From the NCBI GenBank assembly GCA_029582165.1, contig CM055876.1, positions 26,877,817 through 26,941,816 of the forward strand: a stretch of 64,000 bases of DNA, written 5' to 3'. Of the stretch, positions 11,962-25,297 are shown piece after piece. This DNA is from Portulaca oleracea. Taxonomy: Eukaryota; Streptophyta; Magnoliopsida; Caryophyllales; Portulacaceae. The notes beneath the pieces are model-generated. The model did not search any database and was not told where the DNA came from. It was given only the letters and a program-made list of their open reading frames with translations. Within the stretch, counting starts at the first letter, position 1, and every line of letters starts with the position of its first letter. The translations under genes were made by a program, and so were the position numbers.

Positions 11962-13377
11962 AAATATACCAACAACACAAGAGTAAGAATTGAGTAAGGC
12001 TAAAGCCCTTTGTTGGAGATAATTCTGCTAATGATAACAACTCTGTAAAGCTGAGAGTCATCTGCGAATGTAATGAGACATGGTTTTGACAACTGACAAC
12101 TGAGTAGGTTAATTTCAGCAAATTATGTGCAACAGAGTATCAGACTATCAGTAGAGTAGACTAGTAGAGTTTTAGGACTAGGATTATAGCAAACTGATCA
12201 TAAGTTGAAGAGTTTGGTAATATATTATGACTAAATACCAATCAAAAACTTTGACACGACCGAGATGGCATCGTTTATTCAACTCTAAGACACAATATTA
12301 TACCTAAAGATATGAGATCACACACAAACTGGACCCAATTTTCAAACATGATAGGGACTAGGGAGACAAGAGCCTGAAGTCACTGATGACATACATACAA
12401 AATCAACCCCTGTTTGCTGCAGTTGATCCTTTTCTTGGACTTGCTCTTTCCAAAACTTTGGATCCGGCTGGGTTCAATTTAGCTTAGTTTCAATTTTCAG
12501 TCGACTTGTATATGGGTACAATGATTCGGGTTTATGGTCAGTTTTGCTAGGCATACATGCAACATTATTAAAACCAAAATAAGAAATCATATACGAATAC
12601 ACAAACTGGACAAGATAGGGATTAGGGATAAGAGTGTCTGAAGTCATTGATGTCAAACAAAATTAGCTCTTGCAAGCTAGAGGTTATATGGTTCACCGAC
12701 AACTTGTATTCAATTTTTTTTAAAAATAATTCATCAATATTAATTATAACATTTATCATAAGTATATTCATATTATTACAAAATTCATCAATATATTTTA
12801 AAGTCATCAAATTTTTATAGAAATTAATCATATAAAAAATTAATGTATTTCAATATATGTGATGTACATATATGTAGGTACACTACGGTGGTCTGTGTAA
12901 TTTGCGCTTGCAAGGAATGCGTGTTGATGACCTTCTATTCTTTTCTTTGACTTGCCCCTTCCTAAACACTTGACAAAGCACTCATGGTATTTATCGGTTA
13001 TGTACAGTTTTCCAAGAATACTTCCTACAGCAAAACAACTTAGACAACCCAACAACTTGATAAATGATAATCCAACCAACCAATTCATATTCATCTCCTG
13101 TATGATCCGTCCCAACTTCAGGTTCTTCCGTATATCCACACATATAAGAGAATGGATTTCCACACAATCCTAAGTTGCCTTCAAATAAGCTGTTATATAT
13201 CAAAGGTGTTGAATTGCCCTCCTTCTAGTATTGGACCCATGAGCTTATTATGTGACACATTGAAGACCTCCAAATATGTAAGTTGTGACAATTTTTGGGG
13301 TATTTCTCCAGAGAGCATATTCTCAGAAAGGTCTAGTGATTCAAGCCCTTTAATGTTCGCAAGAGAAGCCGAGATGT
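11962..13377 (-). pseudogene. RLP fragment 1 (duplicate segment D1)
   Basis: Minus strand from 13377 reads ISASLANIKGLESLDLSENM, then LSGEIPQKLSQLTYLEVFN, GNLGLCGNP, an acidic EEPEVGTDHTGDE stretch and a degraded transmembrane and GKSKKR-type tail. This is the C-terminus of a receptor-like protein: last LRRs, LRR-CT, juxtamembrane, TM and short cytosolic tail. Frameshifts occur after the GGQF motif and in the TM. The upstream part of the gene is separated by LTR A, which entered at 13378 with GATGT on this side. The whole segment is about 90 percent similar by eye to 29569-34801. A second small RLP tail relic is near 12470-12400. Confidence 0.75.
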
Positions 13378-15690
13378 TAATACGCCGCAAGTGCATGGGT
13401 GTAGGTATAGTATGTATCAAGGTCGTTCCTACAAGAACTTTAATTGCTAAACTACACACCAAACTAGCCTCCTATATATATCATTGCTAAATCGATCGAG
13501 TTTTGGTTTGGATTATTCTAAAACTACTTCTAATCACTATTAAGGGCAAAACAAGCAACTATTCACACAAATAACGAGATTAATCAATTGGAAAAAGATG
13601 TTCAGGGGATAAACCTAAATAACTCTATGAATTAATCAAGTGGATTGAACATGCATGTCACTAGTTTGGTACATTTTAGGGTCGATAATCGCATAATTTC
13701 TTTCGTAGCGAGCTTTTGGCTATGAAACAAATTGCTTAGTAAAATTAATCACCTACTTTCTTGGTTATTTCAGTTTTAACTAAGTTAAAGGTCAAATTAT
13801 CTCAAAACCTCTAATTACAAAATCCTCTATATCTAGTTCATTTTATTATCAGTTTAATCCTAAGGGTTCCGATTATTGAATTTCTCTGTTCGGTACTTCA
13901 CTCAATAATATAATTCTATATTCTTGATGATCAATAAAAAACAAAGACATACGTAATCAAATGATAAATAAAATGTATTCAAACTAGATTAACACTTGTT
14001 CAATCAAACAAAACTTAATTCACGAAAGCAATAAATGGGTTTATCCCCTAAACTAATAAAACTACTCACTACTTGTGTTCAAACTACAAAACTTATAAAA
14101 ACTTATACTAGAAAGCATGAAAAGTTATAAGAAAGAGAAATAAATCGAGATGGCAATCGATCCTTACTTGAATAGTAATCCGCGGGGACTTTTGCTCCTC
14201 CATTTCTATGGAAATCTTGAGAATCGATCTTCAAAACCCAACAATACTTCTCAATCTTGCACTATTATGAATGTGGATGGGAATATGGTTGAAGTTGGAG
14301 ATGAATATGGCTAGGGGTGGGGACCATAAACCTAAACCACAAATCGAACCGCAAAACCGCATAAACCAAACCGCAAAATGCGGTAAACCGAATTAGTTTT
14401 TGCATAAAAGCAGTTTAGGTTAACCAAACCGCTATGAGCGGTTTAGGTTTAGGTTTTGGAATTTCATTTAACGGTTAACCGCGGTTAACCGCTCTCAATT
14501 AAGTTGAAAAAAAATACCCTAGTTATGCTCCTGTGGGCTGTGCAACTGCCATGCGCCGCTGGAAAAAAATATGAGTCAAGTCTTTTTTTTAATTTTTGTA
14601 ATTGGATTCAATTGTGAAGCGAGAAACTGAAAACTGAAAAAACCCTACTTTCTAATTCTATTCACTCACTCTTCCAGACAGTCTCTCATTTTTCTCACTC
14701 ACAAACCCTAGGTCCCTAACTCACCCAACTGATCCGGGAAACCCGGGGGTCCTTCGAATGGATAAATATGGGAGGCCAAGGATCCACTAACTACTTAGGG
14801 TTTGAGAAAACCACAATTTAGAACTCATAAAACTACCACTAATTTTTAGGGTTTTGGGGTTTTGGAGATGAACACCAAACACAACAAGAATTAAAAGGGA
14901 TATGGACAATTGTAAAGAGTAATCACTCACACAATTGAACTAAGATGTTCAATCACTTGCACAAGGACCTTCCACAAGCAAAAGGTCTTGAAACACCCAA
15001 GAAATCTCACAAAGAATGGAGGAAGAAGACCCATTCACCAAGAAAAGATATCACCAAGCAACTTCCACCAAAGGATTAGCTTCATTGATTAGGGTTTGAA
15101 AACCAACAATTACAACTCTCCAATTGAGAGGAATTTTCTTGAGTCTAATTCCTAAACATTCATCAAAAGTCTCTACAAAAATATAACATTGGGGTATATA
15201 TAGGAATGGGGAAGAAACAACGAAATTTTAGTTCCGGACAGGCCCGTCACGGGCGTTATGTCGGTCGGTCATCACGGGCATTACGAGCTTTGGCAATTTA
15301 ATTTCACTGCTGCAGGGTCGTCACGGGCGTGACGACCGGAGGTAGCGGGGGTGACGAATTGGGCAGTTTTTCTGTCGACTTCAAACTAGCATAACTCTCT
15401 CGTTTTAACTCCGATTTGGGCGTATAATATATTGATAGAAAGCACTCGGTGAGTACTATAAGTTCAACAAATTTTAGATCAATCGGAGTTTTATTGAAGG
15501 AGTTATGATTGAAAGATTGAAGATATGAATTTTATCTCATGTCCAATTTCACCCATTTTCTTCATTTTTCTTCAACTTTACTCCTCCAACTTGGCCTTAA
15601 CTCCATCTTAGCATCTTCCTAACTTTTCTAAACGGCCTATTCGAGACCCAAAAAATGACCGAACTCGGTTTGGGAAAAGTGAGTCCGGCC

Positions 15691-15861
15691 CCTCCGTTGT
15701 TATTATTTCCGATGTGAGGGACCCCTAGGAATTAATGATCAGACTCCCCTTGTTGGAGAAGAGTTGTCCTAGGGGTAGCATTAATTCCTAGGGGTCCAAC
15801 AAGGGGAGTCTGATCATTAATTCCTAGGGGTCCCTCACATCGGAAATAATAACAACGGAGG
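15691..15861. repeat. 66-bp perfect inverted repeat at an LTR/internal junction
   Basis: Arms 15691-15756 and 15796-15861 are exact reverse complements, separated by 39 bases. The left arm is the last 51 bases of the LTR plus the adjacent purine tract. The right arm is the same piece inverted inside the internal region. Confidence 0.9.
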
Positions 15862-16240
15862 CCAAATTGATCTCCAAACAATGAAATTCCTCAACAAATC
15901 ACTTCCAACAACAAGAGGGCATGTATAACATTCACTTGGGTACCAAAAATCACAACAAATTCAACCGAAACATGCCAAAATCCAACAAAAACACGAAACA
16001 GAACAAAAAAATCTGGGCAAGTTTAACTTCTCAAATCAACTCAATATTCAATGAATACTTGGACCCAAATGGTAAAAATGACATCCCAACACTCCTAACA
16101 CATCAAGGGACCAATACCAATCATCAAGCATCAATTTTGCATCCAAAATCAACAAGAACAAACCCAAAACTTCATGAACATAAACCCAAAAAAATCTGGA
16201 ATTTTTTTTTTTCACCACATGAACATGAGTTCTATTCCTT

Positions 16241-16252
16241 GCTCTGATACCA
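16241..16252 (-). other. Primer binding site (tRNA-iMet) of the LTR element in hAT-1
   Basis: Plus GCTCTGATACCA, minus TGGTATCAGAGC, two bases from the LTR start at 16255. Confidence 0.82.
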
Positions 16253-16662
16253 AATGATCCGGGAAACCCGGGGGTCCTTCGAATGGATAAATATGGGAGG
16301 CCAAGGATCCACTAACTACTTAGGGTTTGAGAAAACCACAATTTAGAACTCATAAAACTACCACTAATTTTTAGGGTTTCGGGGTTTTGGAGATGAACAA
16401 CAAACACAACATGAATTAAAAGGGATATGGACAATTGTAAAGAGTAATCACTCACCCAATTGAACTAAGATGTTCAATCACTTGCACAAGGACCTTCCAC
16501 AAGCAAAGAGTCTTGAAACACCCAAGAAATCTCACAAAGAATGGAGGAAGAACACCCACTCACCAAGAAGAGATATCACCAAGCAACTTCCACCAAAGGA
16601 TTAGCTTCATTGATTAGGGTTTGAAAACCCACAATTAAAAATCTCTAATTGAGAGGAATTTT

Positions 16663-19600
16663 CACTACAAAAAAAAGTGGCTTTTGCCAACAGGGCGTAT
16701 CTGTTGGTAAAAGTATAATATCTGTTGGTAAAAGGTTTTACCAACAGATAATTATCTGTCACTAGCCTGTTGGAAATAAACCTGATTGTAAAAGTATTAC
16801 CAACAGATATTGTGATCTGTTAGTATTGCTAACTAATACCAACAGTTTCGTTCTGTTGTTGTTGGGAATTTTATACCAACAGTTAATGTCTGTTGGAGAT
16901 AAGTTGTCTATACCAACAAATGTAAATGTTGGGGAATGTATATCTAGATAGTAAGAATATTACCCACACACTTTATCTGTTGGTAATACATTTTGCGCTA
17001 AATTTCATAAATATGTCCAACAAATATATCTGTTGCTAATACAATTAATGCAATTTTAAAACATAAATATATGTTAAAAAAAGTGAAGATAGTCTAATGC
17101 ACTTTATAAATGTGTCATTACAATATATTGTACCTGTTATACACAAACAATTAATTTAGTAACAATATCAGAAAATCTTTAAATTTCATTCATTGTATGT
17201 TCTAAATTGTAAAATAATACATAATATCTCAACTGAAATTTCACTTAATGAAGTGCAAAGTATCAAAACAACACCAAATAGTTCTTTAGATCGTAGTTGC
17301 TAATATTCAAGAGTAATATCATAAACAAAACATAAGTCTAAATCTAGTGTTCCTTGTTTACATTTTCTTGAACGATGTCTTCATAATCTGCATTGGCATC
17401 ACCATCATCATCTTTAAATAAATTGCGAAGATCTTCCAATATCTCCTATGAATTTGCAAAAAATTAATTTCATAATCATAATACCCACCCATTTTTTGGT
17501 AAATATATTTGGCTGCCAGGTATACAATGTTGCTTTATAACTTGGACACCAAATATGCAATGGCTACAATATGTTTTAGGCTTGCGAGGCCATGCCCAGG
17601 AAAGAAAAGTGGAAAAGGGCAGAAGAAAAGTATTAACGAAGGCAACCCATTGTCCTACACAGATACAGTAGTAGAGAGGTACTTACAAAATGACTAAGCA
17701 TTACTACCACCGTCTTCCTATTGAACTTGATGACAGAACATCCTGCCTTGACCACATTCCATAGTAAATACAGTACCTGAATCAACAGAAACCTTCAGAT
17801 ATAATGTGTAAACAGGCATTTAATAGCCATGCAGACAACACCATTAAACAGAGGAAAATCACCCACGTAGTATTATTCTAAATATTTCATCCAGATTGTA
17901 CTATTTTAAATAATTCATCCAGATCGTACTATTTTAATTGATACCTTCATCGTCGTGCTCATCATCGTCACACCTTATCATCTGAGCATTGTTACTGAAT
18001 GAGCGAGTAAGATATGAAGTGACAGAAAGATATCAAAACGGACGAGAAAGGAGACTTGAGATAAGGCATCAGCCTCCAAAAATCCCTGAGAGTGCACATT
18101 CTCTATCCACAAAGCACGTCTTTTGGAGTTTGATCAATAAACTTTGACCCAGTAGCATAAGAGTATTAAAAGAACCATATTTGTCGACTCCTAGAACCTT
18201 TGGTTTCCAATAATACTCTGCTAGTAGTTAATTCAATGTTTAAACAATAATTAGAGAGATAAATTGAAACATAAGCTTCAATAAGTTCCAAAAATAGCCA
18301 ATAAAAACCCAATATCAGGTACAAGCTAGTGGAGTATTGATGTACTTTAAGTTCCCGATTAAGTAAGGCAAGCAAGATTTCTATGGGCTTAAAAGCTAAC
18401 AAACCCGTACTTAAGTACCAAACAAGATCTTAGTCTTGATTCTGAGCATTGATAGTGAATATTCTGCCATTGATATTTGGTAGAAGGAAGAAAAAGACTA
18501 CCTTTTCCATGCTAGAGTAAACAATTTTATAACCTTTATGCTTTTCGTGGATCTTTCTAGAAATTAATAAACATACTAAGAGTGGATATTATACCGGAGT
18601 AGCTAATCACGAAAGGAACGTTAACTCAAATTACATGTCTGAAACTTGGCAATTCAAAGAAGTGACATACAAGGTAGTGATCAAAGGAGTGACAACAACA
18701 TGAAAAAGAGATCTTACCCGGGATAATAGGATCAGTGAACCCAGGGGAAGTACTAGCTTTGATGGGGGATTCTGGAAGTGGGAAGACTACTCTGCTGAAT
18801 GCGCGGAGCGAGTTAACAAACCACAGAGTTGGCGGTTCAGTTACCTACAATGATAAACACTTCTCAAAATTCCTCAAAAGCAGGTCAACAACTCAACATA
18901 ATAATAATCCATGACAGAAGATGACCAATGTTTATGTTTGAAAGTGTACTGATAGAAAGAGTCACATGGGGGATAGGGTTCGTAACTCAAGATGATATTC
19001 TTTTCCTTCATCTCACAGTCAGGGAAACTTTAACGTATGCCGTATACTTACAACCATCAAAATCATTGAGTGTCCATAATCTAGGACGGTAACAAAAATG
19101 CTATAACTAATAAATGCAAAATGCAACTGACTTTTAATTACCTTTGTAACCGGCTAAAATGCAAGGGTTTCCAGAATCTTTAACGGTCTTCAATATCTCG
19201 GCAAGTGCTGCTAGCAAACCTTGATGCAAGTACCTGGAAAACAAGACATCTTGCACGAGCTTGTAACATACACATAGTAGGACTACCATTCTAGCTCTAG
19301 GATGAGGTTTTACAACCACAAAAAATGGCAAAAGGCAAAATTAACAAAACCAACATACATTAGAAGCATGTACAAGGAAGAATGAGATTAACCTGTGAAC
19401 ATATAGCTAATACTTATCACCCTTGGGACATGTTCCCCTCCCATATGCTTCCTCTCAACATATAGAATAACCTGTGAACATATAGGCATATGCCATTGGA
19501 AGAGATCCATCAAGGACAACCAATCTCAGTCTCCCACTATATTAACACAATTGGGAACACAAAGATATGCAACAAACATAAACAAACACAACAAAACAAA

Positions 19601-21524
19601 TACAAATGACTAACTAATTTTGATCTTGCAGAGGCTTTGTTGAATAGGTTCTAAAAGTACTATGCAAACTTTATATCGCTGGCATGCAAAAATTTGATTC
19701 TGAGATGACGAACAACATCTTGGCTAGGTCCGTTCTACAGTTATAGAGGGCTACAAGTTGTTTTCACCCAAATATTACATGATTAAGACTGCAAAGATCA
19801 AGCACGATCTCCACTAAAGCATTCATATCAACCATGTCATCACTAAGCTACAATTGGTACTTTGGTAGAGATAATGCCGAAGTGGAAAGAAACACTATTA
19901 ATAAGACAAGGATGGTCAAAGGACAATCGTAACAATTCAGTAGATATGTATAAGATATATGGATCTAAAGATGTCTATTTAAATCAGGAGTTTAATTCTA
20001 CAAGAGATTATCTTGAGCTTAGTTAAGTCACACAAATTGACAAGGGATATTGTAACTGTTAGATAACCATCAAGACATCAGTGCACAGTTCAAAGCAAAT
20101 ACCTGAGAACACAGAGTTCAGTAGGGATATCCTAGCAGCTTCAATAGAATACAGAGTGTTTACCGGAAAACCTTAAATAAACAATGGAATTGGCAAAAAA
20201 TGGAAAGTGAAGAAAAGCTAGGAAAAAGAAAAATGAAAGATACGATTACATCTCACCTTACTCAGATGCTTCAAACTGCTCACCCTTCGCTCAATATTGC
20301 TCTTCTTGTCTTTGATTCAAACAAAAGACCCTAAAAACCACTCCTCCAATGACTCTAACTCATGGAAATATTACTGGGATACCATTGAATTGTCTGGCAA
20401 GTGCATTTGTTTTATAGTCAGTATGCTATTGTTCTGCCCTAATTGTATGAGCAACCACAGCTAAATCATTTTCAATCCCATCAACTTGTATTGTGTTTAA
20501 TTCTATGTATCCAAAGTGTCCAAGAAACTCAACAAAACACCCAACAGGAGAAGCAAAATTGATTCCAACAAAACCAACTATGGAGCGAATTTGCAAGGCA
20601 AAATAGAAGATGAATGACGAACAATCAAACATTGAATTCTTACACGAGCAACTAATCACAATCCATGATCAAACTTATCCACTCCAGGATCTAAGAAAAT
20701 TATTAAACCATGAGATTCATTCCAGAAAACCCTACTTATATCTATGTAATTCAATAAAACACCCGGCACAAACAAACAAACCCAACTTCGGCATCTAAAC
20801 CCTAGAAATTTTGATAGTCGGAAATCAAACTTGAGTACTTTTGAATTCAAACTACAGTCAAAGAGAGAGAGAGAAAGAGTACTTACTTATGTATCTTGTG
20901 TTTCACGTCTGCGCCATCTCTCTCTATTCCCTATCGGTCGTCGCTCGTCCGTCGTTCATCCGTCGTTCGTCCGTTGTTCGTCTTTCTAACAATCCAGGCT
21001 GCCATGTTTTAGTCTTTCACTTTGATTCAGTCTCATACTCATAGTAGATGTTCCTAAACCCTAACTTGTTGAAGTATGTATGAGACTGTGAGAAACTCAT
21101 GGCGACATAACGAGAGTATTGCGAAATGAGGACATCTGATTAGGATCTAGAAATAACTTATTAGTGTTAAGAGGGATACTAAAATTTTTAAGTAAAATTT
21201 TACTCCCTGCTTCAAAATTCCTCAATAAAATTTCCCTCCCATTTTAAAAATTCTAATTGAAATTTCTCTCATCAATAAATATTGGTAAAACAATTTATAA
21301 TACCAACAAAAAAATTTAATTGTTGGTAAAAAAATATTAACACCAACAGATATGTTTTGGTCTGATGGTAGAATATTAACATTACCAACAGATTATGTAA
21401 TTGTTGGTAATACAATAACAATACTAACATTTACTAAATTTGTTGGTAAAATGATAGTTTTACCAATAGAAAAAAATTCTGTTGCTGACAATCTGTTGGT
21501 AAAAGTCCATTTTTTTTTGTAGTG
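16663..21524. mobile_element. CACTA (En/Spm) transposon, non-autonomous, gene-capturing
   Basis: 4862 bp beginning CACTACAAAAAAAAGTGGC and ending TTTTTTTTTGTAGTG, with 3-bp duplication TTT (16660-16662, 21525-21527). The other LTR copy (around 15140) gives the empty site. Both ends carry many subterminal copies of CCAACAGAT / CTGTTGGTA words, as expected for CACTA elements. No complete transposase is present. A minus-strand acidic stretch (about 17450-17340, EDLRNLFKDDDGDANADYED) could be a transposase or captured-gene tail. The element carries an ABCG transporter fragment. Confidence 0.88.
18719..19092 (+). pseudogene. Captured ABCG (WBC) transporter fragment inside the CACTA element
   Basis: Plus strand reads [20 protein letters not shown], with the Walker A motif GDSGSGKTT, then [19 protein letters not shown] up to a donor-like GTCAAC at about 18882. 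After an intron-like gap, [20 protein letters not shown] follows from about 18974 (Q-loop region). This is the start of the nucleotide-binding domain of a half-size ABCG transporter (ABCG9/14/25 type by motif). The Walker B motif, signature and TM region are absent. The second exon lacks a good acceptor, so it is a non-functional transduplicated piece with its intron kept, which means capture at the DNA level. Confidence 0.8.
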
Positions 21525-23145
21525 TTTCTTGAGTCTAATTCTTAAACATTCATCAAAAGTCTCTACAAAAATATAACATTGGGGTATATATAGGAATGGG
21601 GAAGAAACAACGAAATTTTAGTTCCGGAGTTACGCCGGTCGTCACGGGCGTTACGAGCTTCGGCAATTTAATTTCACTCCTGTAGGGTCGTCACGGGCGT
21701 GACGACCGGAGGTAGCGGGCGTGACGAATTGGGCAGTTTTCTTCCGACTTCAAACTAGCATAACTCTCTCGTTTTAACTCCGATTTGGGCGTATAATATA
21801 TCGATGGAAAGCACTCGGTGAGTACTATAAGTTCAACAAATTTTAGATTAATCGGAGTTTTATTGAAGGAGTTATGATTGAAAGATTGAAGATATGAATT
21901 TTATCTCATGTCCAATTTCACCCATTTTCTTCATTTTTCTTCAACTTTACTCCTCCAACTTGGCCTTGACTCCATCTTAGCATCTTCCTAACTTATCTAA
22001 ACGGCCTATTCGAGACCCAAAAAGTGACCGAACTCGGTTTGGGAAAAGTGAGCCCGGCCCCTCCGTTGTTATTATTTCTGATGTGAGGGACCCCTAGGAA
22101 CCTCTGCCTCTTCTTTAGTCTCTGATCTCTCTCGTCTTGTCGTATCAGAATATGAATTTATTAGTAATATGATTGCATTTATTTGCATAAATGTTATTGT
22201 AAATTTCCAGGAAATCGGTTAATCATAAACCGCGTATGTTAACCGGGTAAATTTTTAGATTCTATAAGTCGTTAACCGGCACCGCTTCTAAATTGCGGTT
22301 TCGGTTTGGTTTAGGTTTCCAGATTTTAAAAGCGGTTAACCGCATATTGCGGTTGCAGGTTAGGTTTTCAAAATCCAACAACCTCAAAAGCGGTTAACCG
22401 CATATGCGATTAACCTGTTATTCCCACCCCTAAATATGGCTATGGAAGATGATAATGAAAGACTTGAATGATGAACAAAACATTCGAATCTGTCATTAAT
22501 TATATAGCAATTAAGAGCATTCGAAATGATATTTTGTCATAAACAGGGGCCAACACGGTCCGTGCCAGGCCAACAAGGTCCGTGTTGACCCCAACACAAC
22601 CCGTGTTGCCCACAGGTAGGGTTATTCATCGGTTCGGCACTGGACCGAACTAGACTGGACGTGCTGGACTGGATCGAAGATCGAGCAAAGGACTGGTCTG
22701 GACCGTGGACTGGACCGAACTTTTTTTGGTCCGGGACTGGACCGGCCGAAAAAAGTTCAGTCCAAGACTAGGCTGACCGAAATGGACTGAATTAAGGGGT
22801 TTAATTCTGCTATCAAATTTTGTGTAAACAACTGAACCTATGCAAATAGATCAACAAACAAACTAATACTGAATTCAACCGTTTTGCCTCTTCAAAGTTG
22901 GGCTACATAACATATATAAACGTTAAGTGATCTCCAGTTCGGTCCGAAAAACGTACTAGACCAAAAAACATACTAGACCGGACTAGACCAAGGAGGATGG
23001 AGGGAGTTTTGATTTTTGAAACTGAAAGAGGCACCGAAATGAGGATAAAATATTGAAAAGTGATATGAAAAAATCCTAGCAACTATTGTAATTCGGCCCT
23101 CAGTCCAGTCTTTGGTTTTTTTAGTTCGATTGGGGGATTGCACCG

Positions 23146-24169
23146 TGATGTATAATGGGATCAATGGAATCTCATTATACTTGGAAACAGGATCTTTAAA
23201 AACCAAGATAAGAATCTTGCTTCTCAAAGTTCTTAAAGATCAACCAAATTGAATGAAAGAAGATGGAAAACGAAAAGATCAATGGAAATCTTTATCAAGG
23301 TGGACGAATGGATGAATAGACGAATGGGATGGGTGAATGAATATGAATGGAAATGAATGAATGGATGATTAACGAATGTAATGGACGAATGGGATGAATG
23401 TGTGAATGAATGGAATGTAAGTTTCTTGGATGTTTAGAGTGATATTCGAATGAATCTTGAAATTGAAACAAGGTAGAAACAAAAACAAGATCAATGAATC
23501 AAAGATTGAAACTCACGATTGATATGAATGATAATGGCTTTGAAGACTTCGTTGGAGATATAGGCATACCACTTCAAAGACTTCTCCAATTCTACCTTTC
23601 ACCACCAAGGGATGCCAACCCTAGGCTAGAAGTAGGGATATTCGAAACTCCCTCAAGAGATTCAAAAACTAGCACAAAAGCTAGAGAGAAAACAACACCG
23701 TGTGTGTTTGATTTGTATTTCATATATTAAATGAATGATTAAAAGGGCCTCCCAAGAGGTCTATTTATAGTAGAATAGAACCTCCTAGGCGTGCCTATTT
23801 CAAGAATACAAGGGATTCCTAGCTTACATCATCTATTACAAGTATGACATCATAAAGAATCAAAATAAACTAAGCTAGATTAAAACAATGATAACTTGCT
23901 CATCTCTTCTCCAAATTCCAAGATTCAAAAACCATTGGAAAACTCTTTGGATGATCTATCTTTGATTCTAGGATGACATTCTCAAAAGCTTTATGGTTCT
24001 TGAGATATGGAGCAAATTACCAAGCTGCCCTTATTGAAGCCATTCGTTTGTGTAAGAGACATGAGTGAATAGGGCTCATTTTCCATGTAATCAAGTATTT
24101 GGCTCCTTTGGTGTGTATTTGATGTCTCCCTTGATGACCTTGATGTATATGGCTATCAAATATACATCA
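23146..24169 (-). repeat. 3' LTR of the Gypsy element
   Basis: 1024 bp, TGATG to ATACATCA, matching 27483-28507. Confidence 0.9.
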
Positions 24170-24202
24170 GAGTCCCCCGATTGAAAAAGTTTGTCCTCAA
24201 AC

Positions 24203-25297
24203 TTAGACAAAACTTCTTTTAAGCTCATCTTTCTTCTTATAAGAGATCTTTCCAAAAGTATTGTTCACATCAACTTGCTTCTTCCTCTTGCGTTCCTTGA
24301 AGAGATTACAAACTCTCTTTTTAAATGCTTTGAAATCATCATAGATCCCTTTGATGAACTTCCACTTTCTTCCATGTTTTCTCATGAATAATCCAATGAC
24401 ATCATGGTGCTTCAAATCTCGTTTATTCATGGAGATTGTAGAAATCTCATATAACTTCTCAACTTCAAAATATAGATTCACAAGCTTGTAACTCATGATG
24501 AAGACAATTGTAATATGGCGTTCCATCTTTGAAGGATGACCTTCAACGATCTTAATATCATCTTGACTTCCTTGAATCCATGGCACTTCAACCATAGAAT
24601 TCAAGCTTTCATCTCCATATGGTATAGAAGGATTGGAAATGTCACAATATTGCAACTTATACTCAATATTAACGATCATGCTAGGCCAGAAAATATACTC
24701 CTTCATCTTGAAATACGTATTGAGTAGACCCAAATGATCAAAAGAACTTCCATGTACTTCCATGATCAAGATTTCACGAATGCTACTCTTTGGAATACAA
24801 AGTTGATTCCCTTTGAAAAGAAATCCATGATCAATATAAAAGGATTGTTGAGGATGCTTCTCACATACCTTGTATACTTCTTTAAAATCATCATCATCTT
24901 CATACAACTCCTTGATATATTCAAGCCTAAGTACTCTTGAATCAAATATGTATCTCCTCGTTAGAAAACTTCCTTTAGTCAAAGGACTTGCTTCCTCCAA
25001 GTGACTTGATTTTGATGAACGAATCAAGTACTTCATCTCAATGCATAATGATGGCTTGATCTCCTTATCATATGAAGCATACTCCAATACTTTGTAAGAA
25101 TCACGAAGCTTAAGCATGAATCCTCCAAGATAATATTCCTTGTGCTCAAATACCCTCATGATAGCAACAAGTATGAATGCTAAGCCATAAGCATGTAGCT
25201 CCTTCTTTTCTCCACTTAGTATGTCACCAAAATAATCCATGGGACAACTTCCTTGAGATAGGACTTCACCTTTCTCAACTCCATTTGTAATGAACAA
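24203..25297 (-). pseudogene. Gypsy pol remnant with integrase H2C2 zinc-binding domain
   Basis: A 364-codon open stretch. Residues about 130-220 read IKELYEDDDDFKEVYKVCEK, GFLFKGNQLCIP, MEVHGSSFDHLGLLNTYFKM and FWPSM..NIEYKLQYC. This is the H-H-C-C finger that precedes the integrase core in Gypsy polyproteins (the second Cys position is weak). The upstream 120 residues resemble an eroded RNase H tail. The DDE core does not follow; the C-terminus is lysine-rich and unrecognised. It is probably not a working pol product. Confidence 0.7.

Larger units (their letters stand above)
14730..22100 (-). mobile_element. Non-autonomous LTR retrotransposon nested in hAT-1
   Basis: LTRs 14730-15741 (TGATCCGGGAAACC to TTAATGATCA) and 16255-22100; the second is interrupted by a CACTA element and has lost its last bases (ends CCCTAGGAA). 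The internal region is only about 513 bp. The minus-strand primer site TGGTATCAGAGC (plus 16241-16252) adjoins the right LTR and a purine tract AACAAGGGGAGTC adjoins the left LTR, so it reads leftwards. No gag or pol is seen. Minus-strand TATA (plus ggggtatatatagg, about 15192) lies just below a block of CG-rich dyads. Confidence 0.82.
14312..22432. mobile_element. hAT-1: non-autonomous hAT element
   Basis: Terminal TAGGGGTGGG and its inverted copy CCCACCCCTA, with a perfect 8-bp duplication AATATGGC at 14304-14311 and 22433-22440. The uninterrupted site is visible in LTR B (around 36760). Both subterminal regions are packed with GCGGTTAACCGC-type motifs. Without the LTR element nested in it (14730-22100), hAT-1 is only about 750 bp, with no transposase. 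Confidence 0.88.

Noticed and set aside
15921..16247. 108-codon plus-strand ORF as a gene
   Set aside because: Asn/Lys-rich text without a domain, within the internal region of a minus-strand LTR element.
20426..21044. Captured host gene on either strand at the right side of the CACTA element
   Set aside because: Some gene-like text (for example aaaccctagaa and CG-rich cgtccgtcgttc) but no protein motif I can name.
23280..23430. Independent satellite of GAATGGATGAATG
   Set aside because: It is part of the Gypsy LTR and recurs at the same place in the other LTR (27640-27760).
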